Source of the DNA: Cunninghamia lanceolata
Lineage: Eukaryota > Streptophyta > Pinopsida > Cupressales > Cupressaceae
Direction: 5' to 3'
Assembly (NCBI GenBank): GCA_027924645.1
Contig: BSBN01000039.1
Location: 23,038,001-23,102,000 of the forward strand
Length of the DNA: 64,000 nt
The notes beneath the pieces are model-generated. The model worked only from the letters and a program-made list of their open reading frames with translations. It was not told where the DNA came from and did not search any database. This document shows positions 11,059-22,749 of this stretch, piece by piece (the first letter of the stretch is position 1; the number at the start of each line of letters is the position of its first letter). The position numbers and the translations under genes were made by a program.

Positions 11059-11076
11059 TGGTGAACCTAACGTGAA
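11059..11076 (+). other. Possible E2 primer binding site
   Basis: TGGTGAACCTAACGTGAA begins five bases after the LTR end, the right place and with the TGG start expected of a primer site. I cannot name the matching tRNA from memory. Confidence 0.4.
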
Positions 11077-11225
11077 GAACAAAAAATTTTGTATATGTTT
11101 TTTATGTTCCAAAAAGCTTAGATCCTATCACAACAGTAAAAGCCTTCAAACATTTTCACTTTATTCTTCATAGCTGCTTCCATCGCTTCTGCTTTCATCA
11201 CCTTCACCATCACTCACTCCATTTA

Positions 11226-13055
11226 TTCTATGGTGTCTATGGTACCCTCGAATATGACAGAGCTCAATCTAAACCTAGGGAGTGTCCCTCTAGGGAACCA
11301 AAAACTCCCTCCTTCGACAATTATGTGCCACCTCACCCAGATGCACCTGTCACAAATTGCTATGACTACAAAGACTCAGATTATGAACAAGACCAAAGAG
11401 AACCTAGACATTCTCTGTCTTTCAACAATCCAGCTTGGGAACACAATCTGGCTATACCAAACACACCTCATAAAGCTAGGAGAGTTCAACTAAGGTCAAA
11501 AATCCATTGACCTAATCAACCTTCCACAAGTACCTCAAGTACTCATCTTGATGAGGAGGTGAAGAGGTTGGAAAAACAATTGCAAGAGGCAAGAGACATG
11601 CAAGAAGCATTAAAGATTGCCCTGCAAGAGGAACAAAGAGACAATGTTGCGCAAGAAGCACAACATCATGGCAACACTTGAAGAGACAACCCAAGAAATG
11701 AGGAAATGCCTAGAGCTACCATGCTTGCAGATCTAATTACAACTCTAGTGCAAATGATTAGAACATTGGAAGCAAAACAACCTACTCCTGAAAGGAGACA
11801 AAAGTCCTATGACAACATCTAAATTGAACAAGACCAGAGGGCATCTCAGAATCTCCCCTACCTCAGTTATTATTCAAGAAATGCGAGTAATGATACATGC
11901 CTAAATGGGAATCCTCCTATTTAGAACATTCTAGGAAATGAGGTAAATCAAACGATGGGTTACCAAAAGCCTCCAACGGGATTGTTGCTATCAACTCCTC
12001 AATTACAAAGTGCCTTTCTAGGGACATATCTGGAATACTTGAAAGAACCTCTTGATCTAAACATAAGGAACATACAATTACCTTGACCACTACCTGATCT
12101 CTTAAAGTTTAAGGGAGAAGGAGATCCAAACTCACATATCAAAGCCTATACTACTGCGATAATAGAACTCCTCCCTTGGGATGGGGTTGTTGCCAAGATC
12201 TTCCCAAAAACCCTTGAAGGAATATCTCTAGATTAGTACTATCATCTATCAGAAGATTCAATCCACTCATTCAGACAATAGATCGGAGAGTTTTTCATGG
12301 CATTTGACATGAACAAACTCGTAAAAATAGGGATTAGAGAATTCTTGACCATGAAACGAGAGCTGAATGAAACTGTAGCCCACTTCATCACCTGATGGAG
12401 GAAAGTCCTCTATTCCTCAACTAGTGCCCCAAACATGGACCATCGTGAGTTATGCGACCTTTTCTTACACACCTTAAACAAGGATATGAGAGAAGATGTT
12501 CAGGAGTTACCATACAAATCCTATGAAGAAGCATTGGAAAGTGCTTTGAGGATCGATCAAGCTACCATCAACTACGATAGAAGGGTCTATGGGTCAAATG
12601 GGAAGTTAACAAGGAAGGAAATGGGAAACACCACTCCTGTGATTAAGATTCTTAAAAACAATAGAAATGCAACAACAGATGGGGTGACAGATCAACCCCC
12701 AGTTAGGAAGGTGAGAGATGATTACAATAGAAGAGACTATTACCCTCCTAATGTCAATGCAATTGATCGGCCTAGAAATAATGGATACTACCCTAGGGAC
12801 AATTATCAGAATTGGAACCTCATTGGAAATGCTAATGATGGAAACTATGAAAGACCCCCATATGAGTACAACCAATTTTGTTCTTTTCATACAACAAAGG
12901 GGCATAACACAGAGTCTTGTAGAGAGTATAACAAATTCATAGAGAGATTATCAGAAGACCAACAATGGTTATTCATAGAAATGTTCTTGAACCCACAAGA
13001 AGTCACTTTAGATAACAAGGGCACAAGACAAACCCAAGCCCCGATAGCTCCATAG
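11226..13055 (+). pseudogene. gag: E2 gag
   Basis: One reading frame runs from about 11226 to 13055 with roughly eight stop codons, several at sites where a single C-to-T or G-to-A change explains them (for example CGA to TGA, TGG to TAG). Landmarks: VYGTLEYDRAQ near the start, a coiled-coil-like stretch EEVKRLEKQLQEARDMQEAL, and the retrotransposon gag domain LLKFKGEGDPNSHIKAY ... FPKTLEGISLD ... FMAFDMNKL. A C-terminal FCSFHTTKGHNTESC segment corresponds to the single zinc-binding motif of Tat/Ogre gag proteins. The last 206 codons (12435-13055) are open. It would form the particle core if intact. Confidence 0.85.
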
Positions 13056-13064
13056 AATGCTAAC

Positions 13065-13933
13065 ATGAGAATCTATCAAGACCCATTTCTTGCACATAAG
13101 GATACAAAAGCAACAAATCAAAACGAAATAGCCCAAGGTAGCAACACCAACATCCCACCAAAGTCAGGACAGAAAGGAGAAGCTAGGGTGATAGGATTGG
13201 TCAAAATTCTACATAATGAAGAAGAAGAGGAAGATCTTGAGAATGACCAAAAGGAAGTATATGAAGGTACCGTCTCGGTACTAGAACTAGTACCGTCTTG
13301 GTACTAGAACTAGTACCAGCTCTGATCAGACCTTACGAACTTATCAAAGACTTAAAGAAGACTTATGCACACATATCATTCATTGACTTGCTCAGGAATT
13401 CTCCTTCACACCGCTTAGCACTACTGAAAGCATTAGGGTTGAAGTATCTCAATCAAATTATGCCTCAACCTAATGAGCAGATCAACCACATAGACTATGA
13501 TATAAGCCCACCAAATTCAGAACTTAAGGACCTAGGTTTCTTCTTCGACTTAAAATATATGCCTTCCGACACTGAGTTAACCAAGAAAGGAGACCTCACG
13601 TTGTACTTGAAAGTGTGGATCTATGACATCTGCATCAAATGAACATTAATTGATGATGGGGCAGTAGTGTACATACTTCTATTCTCTCTTTTAGAAAGAA
13701 TGGGTTATGGGAATTCCAATATCACAACCTCTAGAGACACTCTGAGTGGGTATGATAATTTAAAGGCTGCCATAATAGGAAAGATCACATTTTTGGTAAT
13801 TCTAGGGCCTAAAACTGTCCCAACCATGTTTTATGTTATCAATAAGGACACAAGATATAATTTGCTTCTTGGAAGACTATGGATACATAGGATGAAAGTC
13901 TTACCATCTACATTGTTCGAAGAATCTTGATTC
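13065..13933 (+). pseudogene. E2 retropepsin region
   Basis: Follows gag. The first part has the linker motif YELIKDLKKTYAHISFIDLL shared by plant Tat/Ogre elements just before protease. The protease proper reads LIDDGAVVYILLFSLLERMGY, where family members have IDxGSSxNIL, then IGKITFLVILGPKTVP and RYNLLLGRLWIH, a very characteristic closing motif. The frame is broken by a 23-bp tandem duplication at 13267-13312, by a stop at 13640-13642 just before the active site, and by a stop at 13928-13930. Its role would be cleavage of the gag-pol polyprotein. Confidence 0.85.
13267..13312. repeat. 23-bp tandem duplication inside E2 gag-pro
   Basis: Two adjacent 23-bp copies (13267-13289, 13290-13312), differing at one base, each containing GGTACTAGAACTAGTACC, a perfect palindrome around AA. 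Twenty-three is not a multiple of three, so the duplication accounts for the frame change between 13307 and 13298. Confidence 0.9.
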
Positions 13934-13939
13934 CTTCAC

Positions 13940-15037
13940 TTGGGGAAGGTATACGTTGCAAAAGGGGATCTAGAACATTTTAGCATGTTGAAATCAAACA
14001 CATCAAACAAGCATATAGGCATCCCCATAGATTATGAACTTCCTATGAAAAAACTTTTTGTTCCTAGTCCTATGCCTCAATCAATATGCATCAAAAGAAT
14101 GGAAACTCTAGAAAAGACTATAAACACTGTAGAGATTAAAACTTTAGAAAATGAGGTACCTCCAAAGCAAAAAGAAATTGTTCCCAAAGAGAAGACATTG
14201 AAGATCATGGAATGGATAGAGCAGGATGGACCTCTCCAATTCCCTCTGGAAATACTCATGATTGATATACAACCAAAATACAAAATTTTCCCTTGCATAG
14301 GGGAGAAGCCTCATAGAACCGAAGGACCAATATTCGAGACAACTATGTTAGATTTGAGATATGCAAACCCTCACGCTTTCTTAAATCCTGAAGAAGACGT
14401 GATAGAAAGTTACACCCCTCTGTCACCCTTAAGTGAATCACGTGTCCCTGAGATGCCAAAAGAAAGTGAGTCATATGAACCTCTCATGCCAACAGAAGAT
14501 TCATATAGACCATTAACATCAATCGAGGATGTACATTCTATTGACAATGAATCAACCAATGCAATAGGAATGCTCCCAATAATGTTCATGGTATCTCAAC
14601 CTCAGGCGCAACCCACTACTTTAGCCTCGGTGAAATCAAATGAACTTGGTGAGTGGGAAGCACCCTTAGTGCAAATTAAAATGGTCAAAAGACTCCTGGA
14701 TGAAGATGAAGAAAGTGAGGATACATTTCACAAGGAATGGAAAATGCGACTGTCAGTCAGAATTGACGATCCTGTCATCTTTGAGTTGCCAGGAAGCTAC
14801 ATTGGATACTCTATGGATTTGAGGCCTGAACCCATTGGGAGGACAAGTATAAGATTTGCCCATCCTAATGAGCAAAGGGAACCTCAAACTCCCTTGGAGT
14901 TGTTCCAATTTTTACAAAACATTCAAGGTAGACAAGACGTGAAAATTTACATGCAAGAGCAATTCAACATGCTAATGGAGTTACTAAGATGCAATGGAGT
15001 CTTGTATTGGACCCCTTCCCATCAACAAGCTTTTTGA
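13940..15037 (+). CDS. E2 365-aa ORF of unknown function downstream of protease
   Basis: The longest uninterrupted frame in E2. Its N-terminus continues the protease region (YVAKGDLEHF, then a Lys/Glu-rich stretch). The middle is acidic and Pro/Ser-rich with repeats of the type SYEPLMPTEDSYRPLTSIED. The C-terminus is richer in predicted order (LPGSYIGYSMDLRPEPIG, then FQFLQNIQGRQDVKIYMQEQF). Plant Tat elements normally have a spacer here and then reverse transcriptase; none of the reverse transcriptase motifs are present. Integrase sequence follows within about 100 bp. It is either an expanded spacer or a lineage-specific protein; I do not recognise it. Confidence 0.55.
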   Translation: MGKVYVAKGDLEHFSMLKSNTSNKHIGIPIDYELPMKKLFVPSPMPQSICIKRMETLEKTINTVEIKTLENEVPPKQKEIVPKEKTLKIMEWIEQDGPLQFPLEILMIDIQPKYKIFPCIGEKPHRTEGPIFETTMLDLRYANPHAFLNPEEDVIESYTPLSPLSESRVPEMPKESESYEPLMPTEDSYRPLTSIEDVHSIDNESTNAIGMLPIMFMVSQPQAQPTTLASVKSNELGEWEAPLVQIKMVKRLLDEDEESEDTFHKEWKMRLSVRIDDPVIFELPGSYIGYSMDLRPEPIGRTSIRFAHPNEQREPQTPLELFQFLQNIQGRQDVKIYMQEQFNMLMELLRCNGVLYWTPSHQQAF

Positions 15038-15039
15038 GA

Positions 15040-15310
15040 CTTACTTTGTCTCACATTATCAAGAGAAACTACTGAATTAGAAATGATATAATCAAACGAC
15101 AAACCTTACAGAATAGGAGAACTTGTCCTAAGAAGAGGTAACATGAAAAACAAAAAGAGAAGATGAAAAATATCTTTCACAGAGGACTGGAAAGGCCCTT
15201 ACATGGTTAAAGAAGACATTTGAAATCATGCCTATCTCTTGTGCACAATGGAGGGAGAGGAATTTACTGAAATGGTCAATGTCTTTCACATCAAGAAATA
15301 TTATGTCTGA
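15040..15310 (+). pseudogene. E2 integrase C-terminal tail
   Basis: Contains YRIGELVLRR and then FTEDWKGPYMVKEDI ... EEFTEMVNVFHIKKYYV followed by a stop. This pattern (GELVLRR, then WKGPY, then VNxxxLKKYY at the very end) is the C-terminus of plant Ty3/gypsy integrases. Two internal stops and a frame change are present. Because the 365-aa frame ends only just upstream, the reverse transcriptase, RNase H and most of integrase were deleted or never carried. Confidence 0.75.
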
Positions 15311-17432
15311 AAATCATAAAAATCATAAAACATAAAAAATACCAAAAAAATCAAATATTCCAAAAATACAAAAAAATCACAAAAATCAAAATGTCAAAAA
15401 AGAGTTTATTTATTGCATTTCAGTATCATTATGTTCATCTTAGATTACATTTAATGACTTGTTCTTATATTATTTTCATTTTAGTAAGGAGTCTAAGGTT
15501 GCCTAGGTATACGTGATCCTTTCAGGTCCTAGATATTCCCCATTTTCACAATCACCATTTTCCCTTTTCATTCCTTGTGATTCTAATCAAAGCCTAGCTC
15601 TTAGCTTTACACTAATCCCAGTCTTAATGAGCCAAGATGTTAGGTCTAAACAAAGTCAGTATTTAAACCTACAGTGTTCAAAGGAAGCTTGCAAGTAGAC
15701 CTTCCAAATTCTTCCCTAGTAGAAGAGAAGTCCAATTGGATTACAAAAACTTTAGGTGGTGCTCAACCCCTTATCTTTCCTGACCAAAAATGTCAGGAGG
15801 ATCAAAACTCTAAAGGAAGCAATCTAAAATACAAGTGAATAAAATATGAGTGATCAAGATAAGAGTGTTGAGAAAGAAAATTGAGAGATCAATCTATTGC
15901 ATATCAAAGGTTCCAAAGGCATTCATTTCATGAAAAGTCAAAAAATTTAAAAAAATGAGAAAATCAAGTGAGACATTCTAGAAAATACAAAAAAAAGAGA
16001 AAAATAAAAAAAAAAGAGTTACAAAAAAAGAGTGAAAGAGAGAAGATTGTTGAATGTCCATACCCTTGGGTGGAGATCAGTCTAAGCTCAAAGCTTCAAG
16101 GGTGACATTCTAATAGAGAAAATAAAAGAGAAAGGTAAAAAGCACACACATGCACTAGTTGAGGAAAGCCAAGAGTCTAGTAGTCTTTAGGATCATTTTT
16201 TGTCTAGGGACCCTTGTTCTTTCCCATTTATCCTTTACCTCGGGTCTATCTTACTTGCCACCTATGATCTAAGTCTAATGAACATCAACAAAATTTGTTA
16301 CTTGTCTAAAGTTGAAAGCTTGTTAGATTGTCTTATCTAGATAAGGATTAGTGTTTAGCCTTTAGCAAAGCCCAAAATCAGAAACATTTCGTTTCACTCC
16401 CACTCCCCACTTGAGTTCTAAAAACCCTATCTCACAACCTTAAATAGGTCTCTTATATCAGGACAACTTTCAATCCCCTAGATTGAAAATCATATTGAAG
16501 AGTAGTCATATTGTTTGTTCCACATTGCATTCATATCAAAATTAGAAAAAGAGTCCCAAAGAAATAAAATCAATGTCATAACTCATGACATTCCATATAA
16601 GTAAACATTTCATTTCAAGCATCCCTTGTGTTCTTGAATCTACATATCATAAACCACATTTCATATATATGCCAAAAATTACAAAAACATGTCATAGTTA
16701 TCATATTTGCATTATTAGAGTTGAAGGTCAAAACATAATAAAAAAGTTCTTAAACTTCTAAAATGCACAAGAGATGAGTATCCATACGATAGCTAAAACC
16801 TTAAAAAGACAAACTTTCATTGATACATCCAAAGTTTACATGTATAAGAGTACAAGAGATAAATGAAAAATGCTCTCGAGGAAAGTAAAGGCTCCCCATG
16901 CAAGGGGGCGCGATTTCAAAGAAATAAGATGAACTCAAGAGTGGTTCCCTCCAACGGAACCCTCAAGACTCATGCTTCTCTGTCTATGTGTGCCACTAGT
17001 CGCTCCATGAGACTTATGGGAGCGACATACCTTGCTATAAGTGTGTGATTACGAAGGCCCCACAACATTAACATCTCGCTGTCCAAACCCAAGGCGAGCC
17101 ATCCCACAAAGCACCTGATTCTCACCCTTAAGGATGAGATTCTCAGCCTTCAAATTAGCACTTGCCTAACATCCATGATAGGCAGGAGAGAAAATGTCAA
17201 TGTGTCACCCAACAGAAGGGGGCACACCAGGATCAACCAAAAGCATCTATCGGGACATTCTAGTGAAGGGGGCAACCAAGCTAATATTAACCACATGAAT
17301 AAAAGCCCTCCACTCCTCAACATTACTTATGAAGCAAACCAAAAGATGAAAAATGTGTTAGTTCTTAATGAAAAGGAAAGAAAAGGAAGGACAAAGTATG
17401 AAAACAATAAAGAAAATGTAGACTTACGTGGG
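15311..17432. other. Non-coding 3' region of E2, A-rich
   Basis: Directly after the integrase stop comes a poly-A-rich, low-complexity stretch (15311-15400 and again 15930-16040, many AAAAATCA and AAAAAAGAG runs). No protein similarity was seen. Long non-coding spacers between pol and the 3' LTR are common in Tat-type elements. Confidence 0.6.
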
Positions 17433-18680
17433 TCATAGGCTACCAAAATGAGGAGTTCTAGGAACTGCAAATAGACCCTTAGGAGCATCATTAGAAACAT
17501 CATCTTGTGCATTCTCTGTCGGTCCCTCATCTAATGAATCATCCCCATCAGGAATATAGTCCTTGTTAGTATAGACTGAATCCTTGACCACAATCAGTGC
17601 TTGAGAAGGAGTCCCTCTCCCTCCCCTCTGTCCTTCTCTCAAAGTCCTAGAAACTCTATTAATAAAGACATTGGGAGTCAAGGGGGTTCATGTGACAGCC
17701 TTCTGACCAATCTCACCCATCTCTTGGATGAATCTATAACAAGTAGACATTGAGGGCAACTCCTTAGGGAAATCCTCATGAAACTGCTATGGGACATACT
17801 CAACACGGTGAGCCTCAACTAGACCATTACAGTTTGAAAGCTCTGATACACCAAGGCAGTCCTCCCTAATCTCACCATCATGTGACCAAGTCCCCTCCAT
17901 ATCTAAGTAAGGATAAAAAATCATGTCCTCATCTATAAGAGTAGCTGCAATACATAAATAAGTATCAAAGTGGCCCACTTGAACCCACCTAGCTGCTCTC
18001 AGTAATCATCTGTTAGGAATTGGAACAATTTTTTGATAAGGCCTGATGTGTTCAAAGATCCAAGTCATGATCACGGAAGAGTGGCTGGAAGAAAGAGCTC
18101 CTTGTCATGCAATATGATAGAAATCCTGGTATACCATGGCCAAAATGTCTGGCCCCCAAGCATAGACTCTGCCTTGCTCAAGACCCTGCATAATTGGTGC
18201 CCAACACCATCTCAAGCAAGTTGAGGCCATGTCTCCAGACAACCTTGATGCAATCAAACCAAATAGAAACTTCCTCAAATGAGGAATGTGAAGTCGTGGC
18301 ATAGAGGTAAGTTGAACACCTATCTAATCCTCAAGACAACTCACCCCCATAAACTGTGCCCAAGAAGCCTTGTCTTCAAAGGACTCTCTAGCTAGTAGAA
18401 CAAGTGGGTGCCCTCTCACAAGAACTCCTAGAATGTGGTAAACATCAAATAGAGTGACAGTCCACTTTCTTGAAACCTATGGGAACTTGAAAGTATTCCT
18501 ATCTGCATCCCAATATGTCAGAATATCATAGCAAATATGTGCCACAAGATGAACAACTGGCACATGGCAAACTCTAGCTAAGTCTGCTCTCCTCAAGATG
18601 GCAAGCTCATCATCACTCAGTGAAGCATACATCTCTAAGATCCACAACTTCTCTCGGTAGGCATTCCATCGAATGTGCAT
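17433..18680 (-). pseudogene. E2 antisense extra ORF, plant mobile domain-like
   Basis: A single minus-strand frame of about 416 codons from an ATG at 18680, with six internal stops and no frameshift. The N-terminal part (LSDDELAILRRADLARVCHV, then YWDADRNTFKFP, then WTVTLFDVYHILGVLVRGHPL) resembles the plant mobile domain (PMD, aminotransferase-like), where the usual pattern is WxPETxTFHxPxGExTxTLxDVxxLLGLxxxG. The middle (DILAMVYQDFYHIA, then VIMTWIFEHIRP) fits the PMD pattern of a short-helix pair followed by WAYEHxxxxRP. The C-terminus is acidic (DGDDSLDEGPTE). PMD proteins occur as host genes (MAIN/MAIL1) and in transposons, including gypsy elements. Position, between pol and 3' LTR and antisense, supports an extra ORF of a Tat-type element. 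Confidence 0.7.
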
Positions 18681-21418
18681 ATCATGTCAATCAAAAAAGA
18701 ACTTCAAATTAGATCTCAACTCAGAAAATCCTAAAAATCATAAAACTTGTAGAAAATCTCACAAAAAAAGTGTATAAACCATCAAAATTGCAATAAATAG
18801 ACTAATACAGTAGTCAAATTAGATTGAAACAAAGTGAAGTAAACATTAGAAAGCATCAAATTTTAGATAGAATTGATTTGTTAGGGTTACCACTTTCATC
18901 CGATCGGATCTCCCCTCAGGCGACCTTGTTGTCAGCCAAATTCCCCTCATGCAACCCTATTGCTCAATAGATCTCCCCTCAAGCGACCTACCTAGCATAA
19001 GGGGTGACCATAGGTAGAGATCCCCCAAACCAAAAATGCTCCAAAAACCTTGCTTCTCAGCGTTTTTTGGTTGTTTAGTGGTAAAATGAGGAAGATGGTA
19101 ATTTCAAGGGTTTATGTTAAATCCTCCTTTCACCACAACATTTAAGGACATTCAACCAGGTAGAGAACTCTACTACAGATTTCCTATCACTTGGAATAGA
19201 GGGGAAGATTAGAATTGTGTGAATTTATTGTTTAATTAAGCCCGATTATGCTGAAAACCCTAATTTTGTAAAATCATAAACAAATGGACAAATCACAGAA
19301 AATGATCACACACAGAGATATCAAATGACAATCAAATACATACCAGATTTTGAAGTTTAGTGTGTGGAAAAGTCAAGGATTAATGAGCTAGTGCCCTAGT
19401 CTAGTGCACCTATTTTTGTCAGAATCTCTGAAGAATGTCTGCAACACAACTCTATTGTCACAGAGATTTCACCGCATCATAATCCGGAGGACTAATGAGT
19501 GGGTGCCCTAGTCCAAGCCCTAATTTTATTCTTTGCTCTGCACTTTTGACAGTCTGTAATGCTTCCCTACAACACCACTTCTTTCACTTCTGAAACCTAT
19601 AACCTGTAATCATAGAAAAGTGGCTTTGGGGTTGTGGTGTTTAGAGGCTTGCCTCGGTCAAGTCTCAGAGAGACATTCAAGTCTTCCAAACACTGTTGTC
19701 AAATAAGGGTGCCTATCCCTATGAGAAGAGGTAAAATCCAAATGATAAATGATTAAAAACATAAGTAAATGTCACCTCAATGGTGTAGCTCTCATGGAAG
19801 GAAGATGCTTCTTTCATGCCATGAAGAGATGGAGCCAAATCTGCATAAATAGACACAATAAAAACAAAATACTACTCTGCAACACAATGAATGCTTTGAA
19901 TCACTTTTGCATAAAGTCACAAGTTCACAATGCCCATCTAGTTTACAAATGAATGATTAAACATGCTTATATATGCAACTAAACAACTTCCCACCAAGAA
20001 ATTCATAATTCAAACTTGAGGTGTCGACATAGGACCTAATAACAGTCACATAACCGACACATGAAAATAGGTCCTGACCTAAAATAGTGTAGGACTAGGG
20101 TGTAAGTGCCCAAGTCCTCTCCCCTATTTTAGGTAGGATTCATCATAAGTACATCCCCTAGGTCCCATTTGTTATAAAACTTAGGGGTTTCTTCACCAGA
20201 AGTCATCATTAACATGCAAGATGATCTAAATGCATTCTAAAGGATGTGGGAGCTAAACATTAAGAGGGAAAATCCCCCAAGGGGACATTTTCTGACATAA
20301 CATCAGTAAACAAAAGATCAATCTTACTCTAAATGATGAAACAAAGACAACACAACAAATAAAATTATCAAAAACAAATAATTTGAAGAGATTTTTCACA
20401 AAATTCAACCTAGGGCTTAGAGAAGAGTTTTTCACTATTTACGTACTTGATTCTCAATGACAGAAGAAGTGATGACCATCTTCACGATCTCCTCAGCAAT
20501 ATCTACTCAACGATTGCTTACATGATCGATCCCATCAGCGATTCACTCAAATCTAACTAATTTGCTTGCTTTTTCCTCTCCCTTAGCTTAGTTTCTTTTA
20601 TGCATTCTTAGATTAGTTTTTTCTTTTATGCATCTCTCATGCATCATTTTACGTACATGCATTACTATAGGCCTCACTGACAAGGGCAAACTACTAGTCA
20701 CACTCTCACAATCTATGGTAAGTTTGTCATTTTAGTTTTTATTATTCACTTTGATATATTCAGATGTCAAACTAATACTAGTTATTGTAGGTACAATTAC
20801 AAGAAAATTGGCAACAGGTAAGGCCTAGTTTGGGAATGGTACCTTCATTTCATGTAGACTACCATCCTTGAGGGGATAAATATGTAAGCACCAAAATCAT
20901 GCACAGCCTCCATGAGGACCCCTATGATGAGTTATAATCCTTCTCACGTACATGTAAGCATGAAATAACATCCTCTTAGTAGCAATTCTCTTGGTGATGT
21001 GTCTTTTCTTTCGTCTTGTGTTGTTTCACCTTTGTCATTTTCACTCTCTTTGTTGTCGATGTTTTTTGACACTTTTCAACACTTGTCAATTTGTGTTTTC
21101 TGAGCTTGTGGCCTTGTCCCAAAGCCTTGTATGTATCTTATAGGTGAGTTTTCACCTCTCCCTGGTGTTTTTCATCTTCTCCACCCCCTAGAAGCCTTCT
21201 AGAGGTCCCCCCTAGCCATCTCCCACTCTCAGTTTTCAGTTTCACTCAACCAATCCAAATCTCTCCCTATTATTTCTAGATCTCCCACCAGGAAATCCTA
21301 CTCTGCAAGTGGAGATTTGGATTTTCACACATGACTGACCTATTTTCAGAGGTAGATCCCCTTCTTTTCTCCTCCTCTTCCATCTCCCATCATGCAATTA
21401 AACCCAGGTGCCCTCCTC
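18681..21418. other. Non-coding region between antisense ORF and E2 right LTR
   Basis: No protein similarity seen. Three near-copies of CCCCTCARGCGACC occur at 18912-18990, upstream of the antisense frame. A motif like AGTGCCCTAGTC recurs near 19390, 19510 and 20100. A pyrimidine-rich block (21170-21400) precedes the right LTR; I see no convincing polypurine tract there. Confidence 0.5.
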
Positions 21419-21842
21419 TGAGGGTCACCCATGGGTCACCCCTTGGGTGACTTAGGGTCACTCCCGGGGTGACTTGATTGGTGAAAAGGATGATCTATGG
21501 GTTACCCTGTCATGTTTCCAGCCGCAGAAAGACTCAATTTTCTAACTCGAAAAAGCTCTGTTTTCACCCATTTTTCTACCTGTTTGCATGGATTTTCATG
21601 CCTAATATGGAGTTAACTATTTCATACACCCAAACATGTATAATTAGCTCTATTTTATATAAAATTAACAACTCATGCATTCCCATGCACTCCTTCTTCT
21701 TCACTTCTTCTTGAGTGATAAGCTTTTACTGGGCAAATCACTCCAATTTTAGCCCAGATCACTCTTGAATCCTTTGTGTTACCTCTCCAATAAAATTGAA
21801 TTAACTCTCCTTCTTCTTCACCTCTCATCCCTTCTTCTAACC

Positions 21843-21850
21843 TATAAATA
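21843..21850 (+). promoter_or_regulatory. TATA box of E2 right LTR
   Basis: TATAAATA before ACCCCCTCCCTCAAGC, the same context as the left LTR. Confidence 0.7.
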
Positions 21851-22749
21851 ACCCCCTCCCTCAAGCACAAAGGGAGGCAATTTCATTTGTGCACACAACT
21901 CTTGCAAGTTATTGCTCTCCATATTCAACATTCTCATGCTCATACAGGACATAGGAGCCTTTTGTTTTGTTCATTTCTTCATCTAGCTTTCATACAAAGC
22001 TCATCATACATCCATACGCTGCTCAAATCAAGCCATCGTGCTCATCAATAGCTCTCATTGAGCTCTCTTTGTAAAGCTTCAAAAGCTTCTTTTGCTTCCA
22101 TTGTTGTCTTGTCTCTAAGAGGATTCCCCGCTACTACAAGAGGATACGAGGTTGCAATCACAAGGATTTTTGAGGGTAGTGGAGCCTCACGTGTCTCCAG
22201 CTTCCTATATGCTTTCTTTCAATTCATAGTAATTAGATAACCAAAATTACTCTTGGAATCAGTAATCATGTTACTTTTTCCTTGATAGGATAGATAGATC
22301 TTGCATTCTTAGAGTAATTTGCTTTCAAAGTTGATATATTAATTCATTTAAAAGAAATTCTCCTATTCCAAATATTTAGAAAACCCCAAAATCATAGCTT
22401 ACATTGCATTCGGTAAATTCATTATAGCTTGCATTCATTCTTTGATTCCTAAATTAGAAAAAAGCATCTTCAATTCCAAAAACATTAAAAAAGCACAAAA
22501 AGAAGTTTTGCATCTCATTTAATCTCGCATTCATAAAGAAAAAAAACATTAGAGACTTAGAAAATTTGCAAACCCTTGATTCTATCACAAGGTCAACTAT
22601 AGTCAAACATTGGTCAAAACCCTTGATTCCATCACAAGGTCAATTAAAGTCAACATCAAGTCAAACTTTAGGTCAAACAAATCCTAATTCAAACCCTAGG
22701 TCAAGTCAAGGTTATCTCACAAATGCATATCTCTTGCCTCGGCTGATGA

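Noticed and set aside
15311..16050. Possible polyadenylation tail or LINE 3' end from A-rich stretch
   Set aside because: Interspersed with C, T and G over 700 bp, without a retrotransposon end or target duplication; it fits the long non-coding tail of a Tat-type element.
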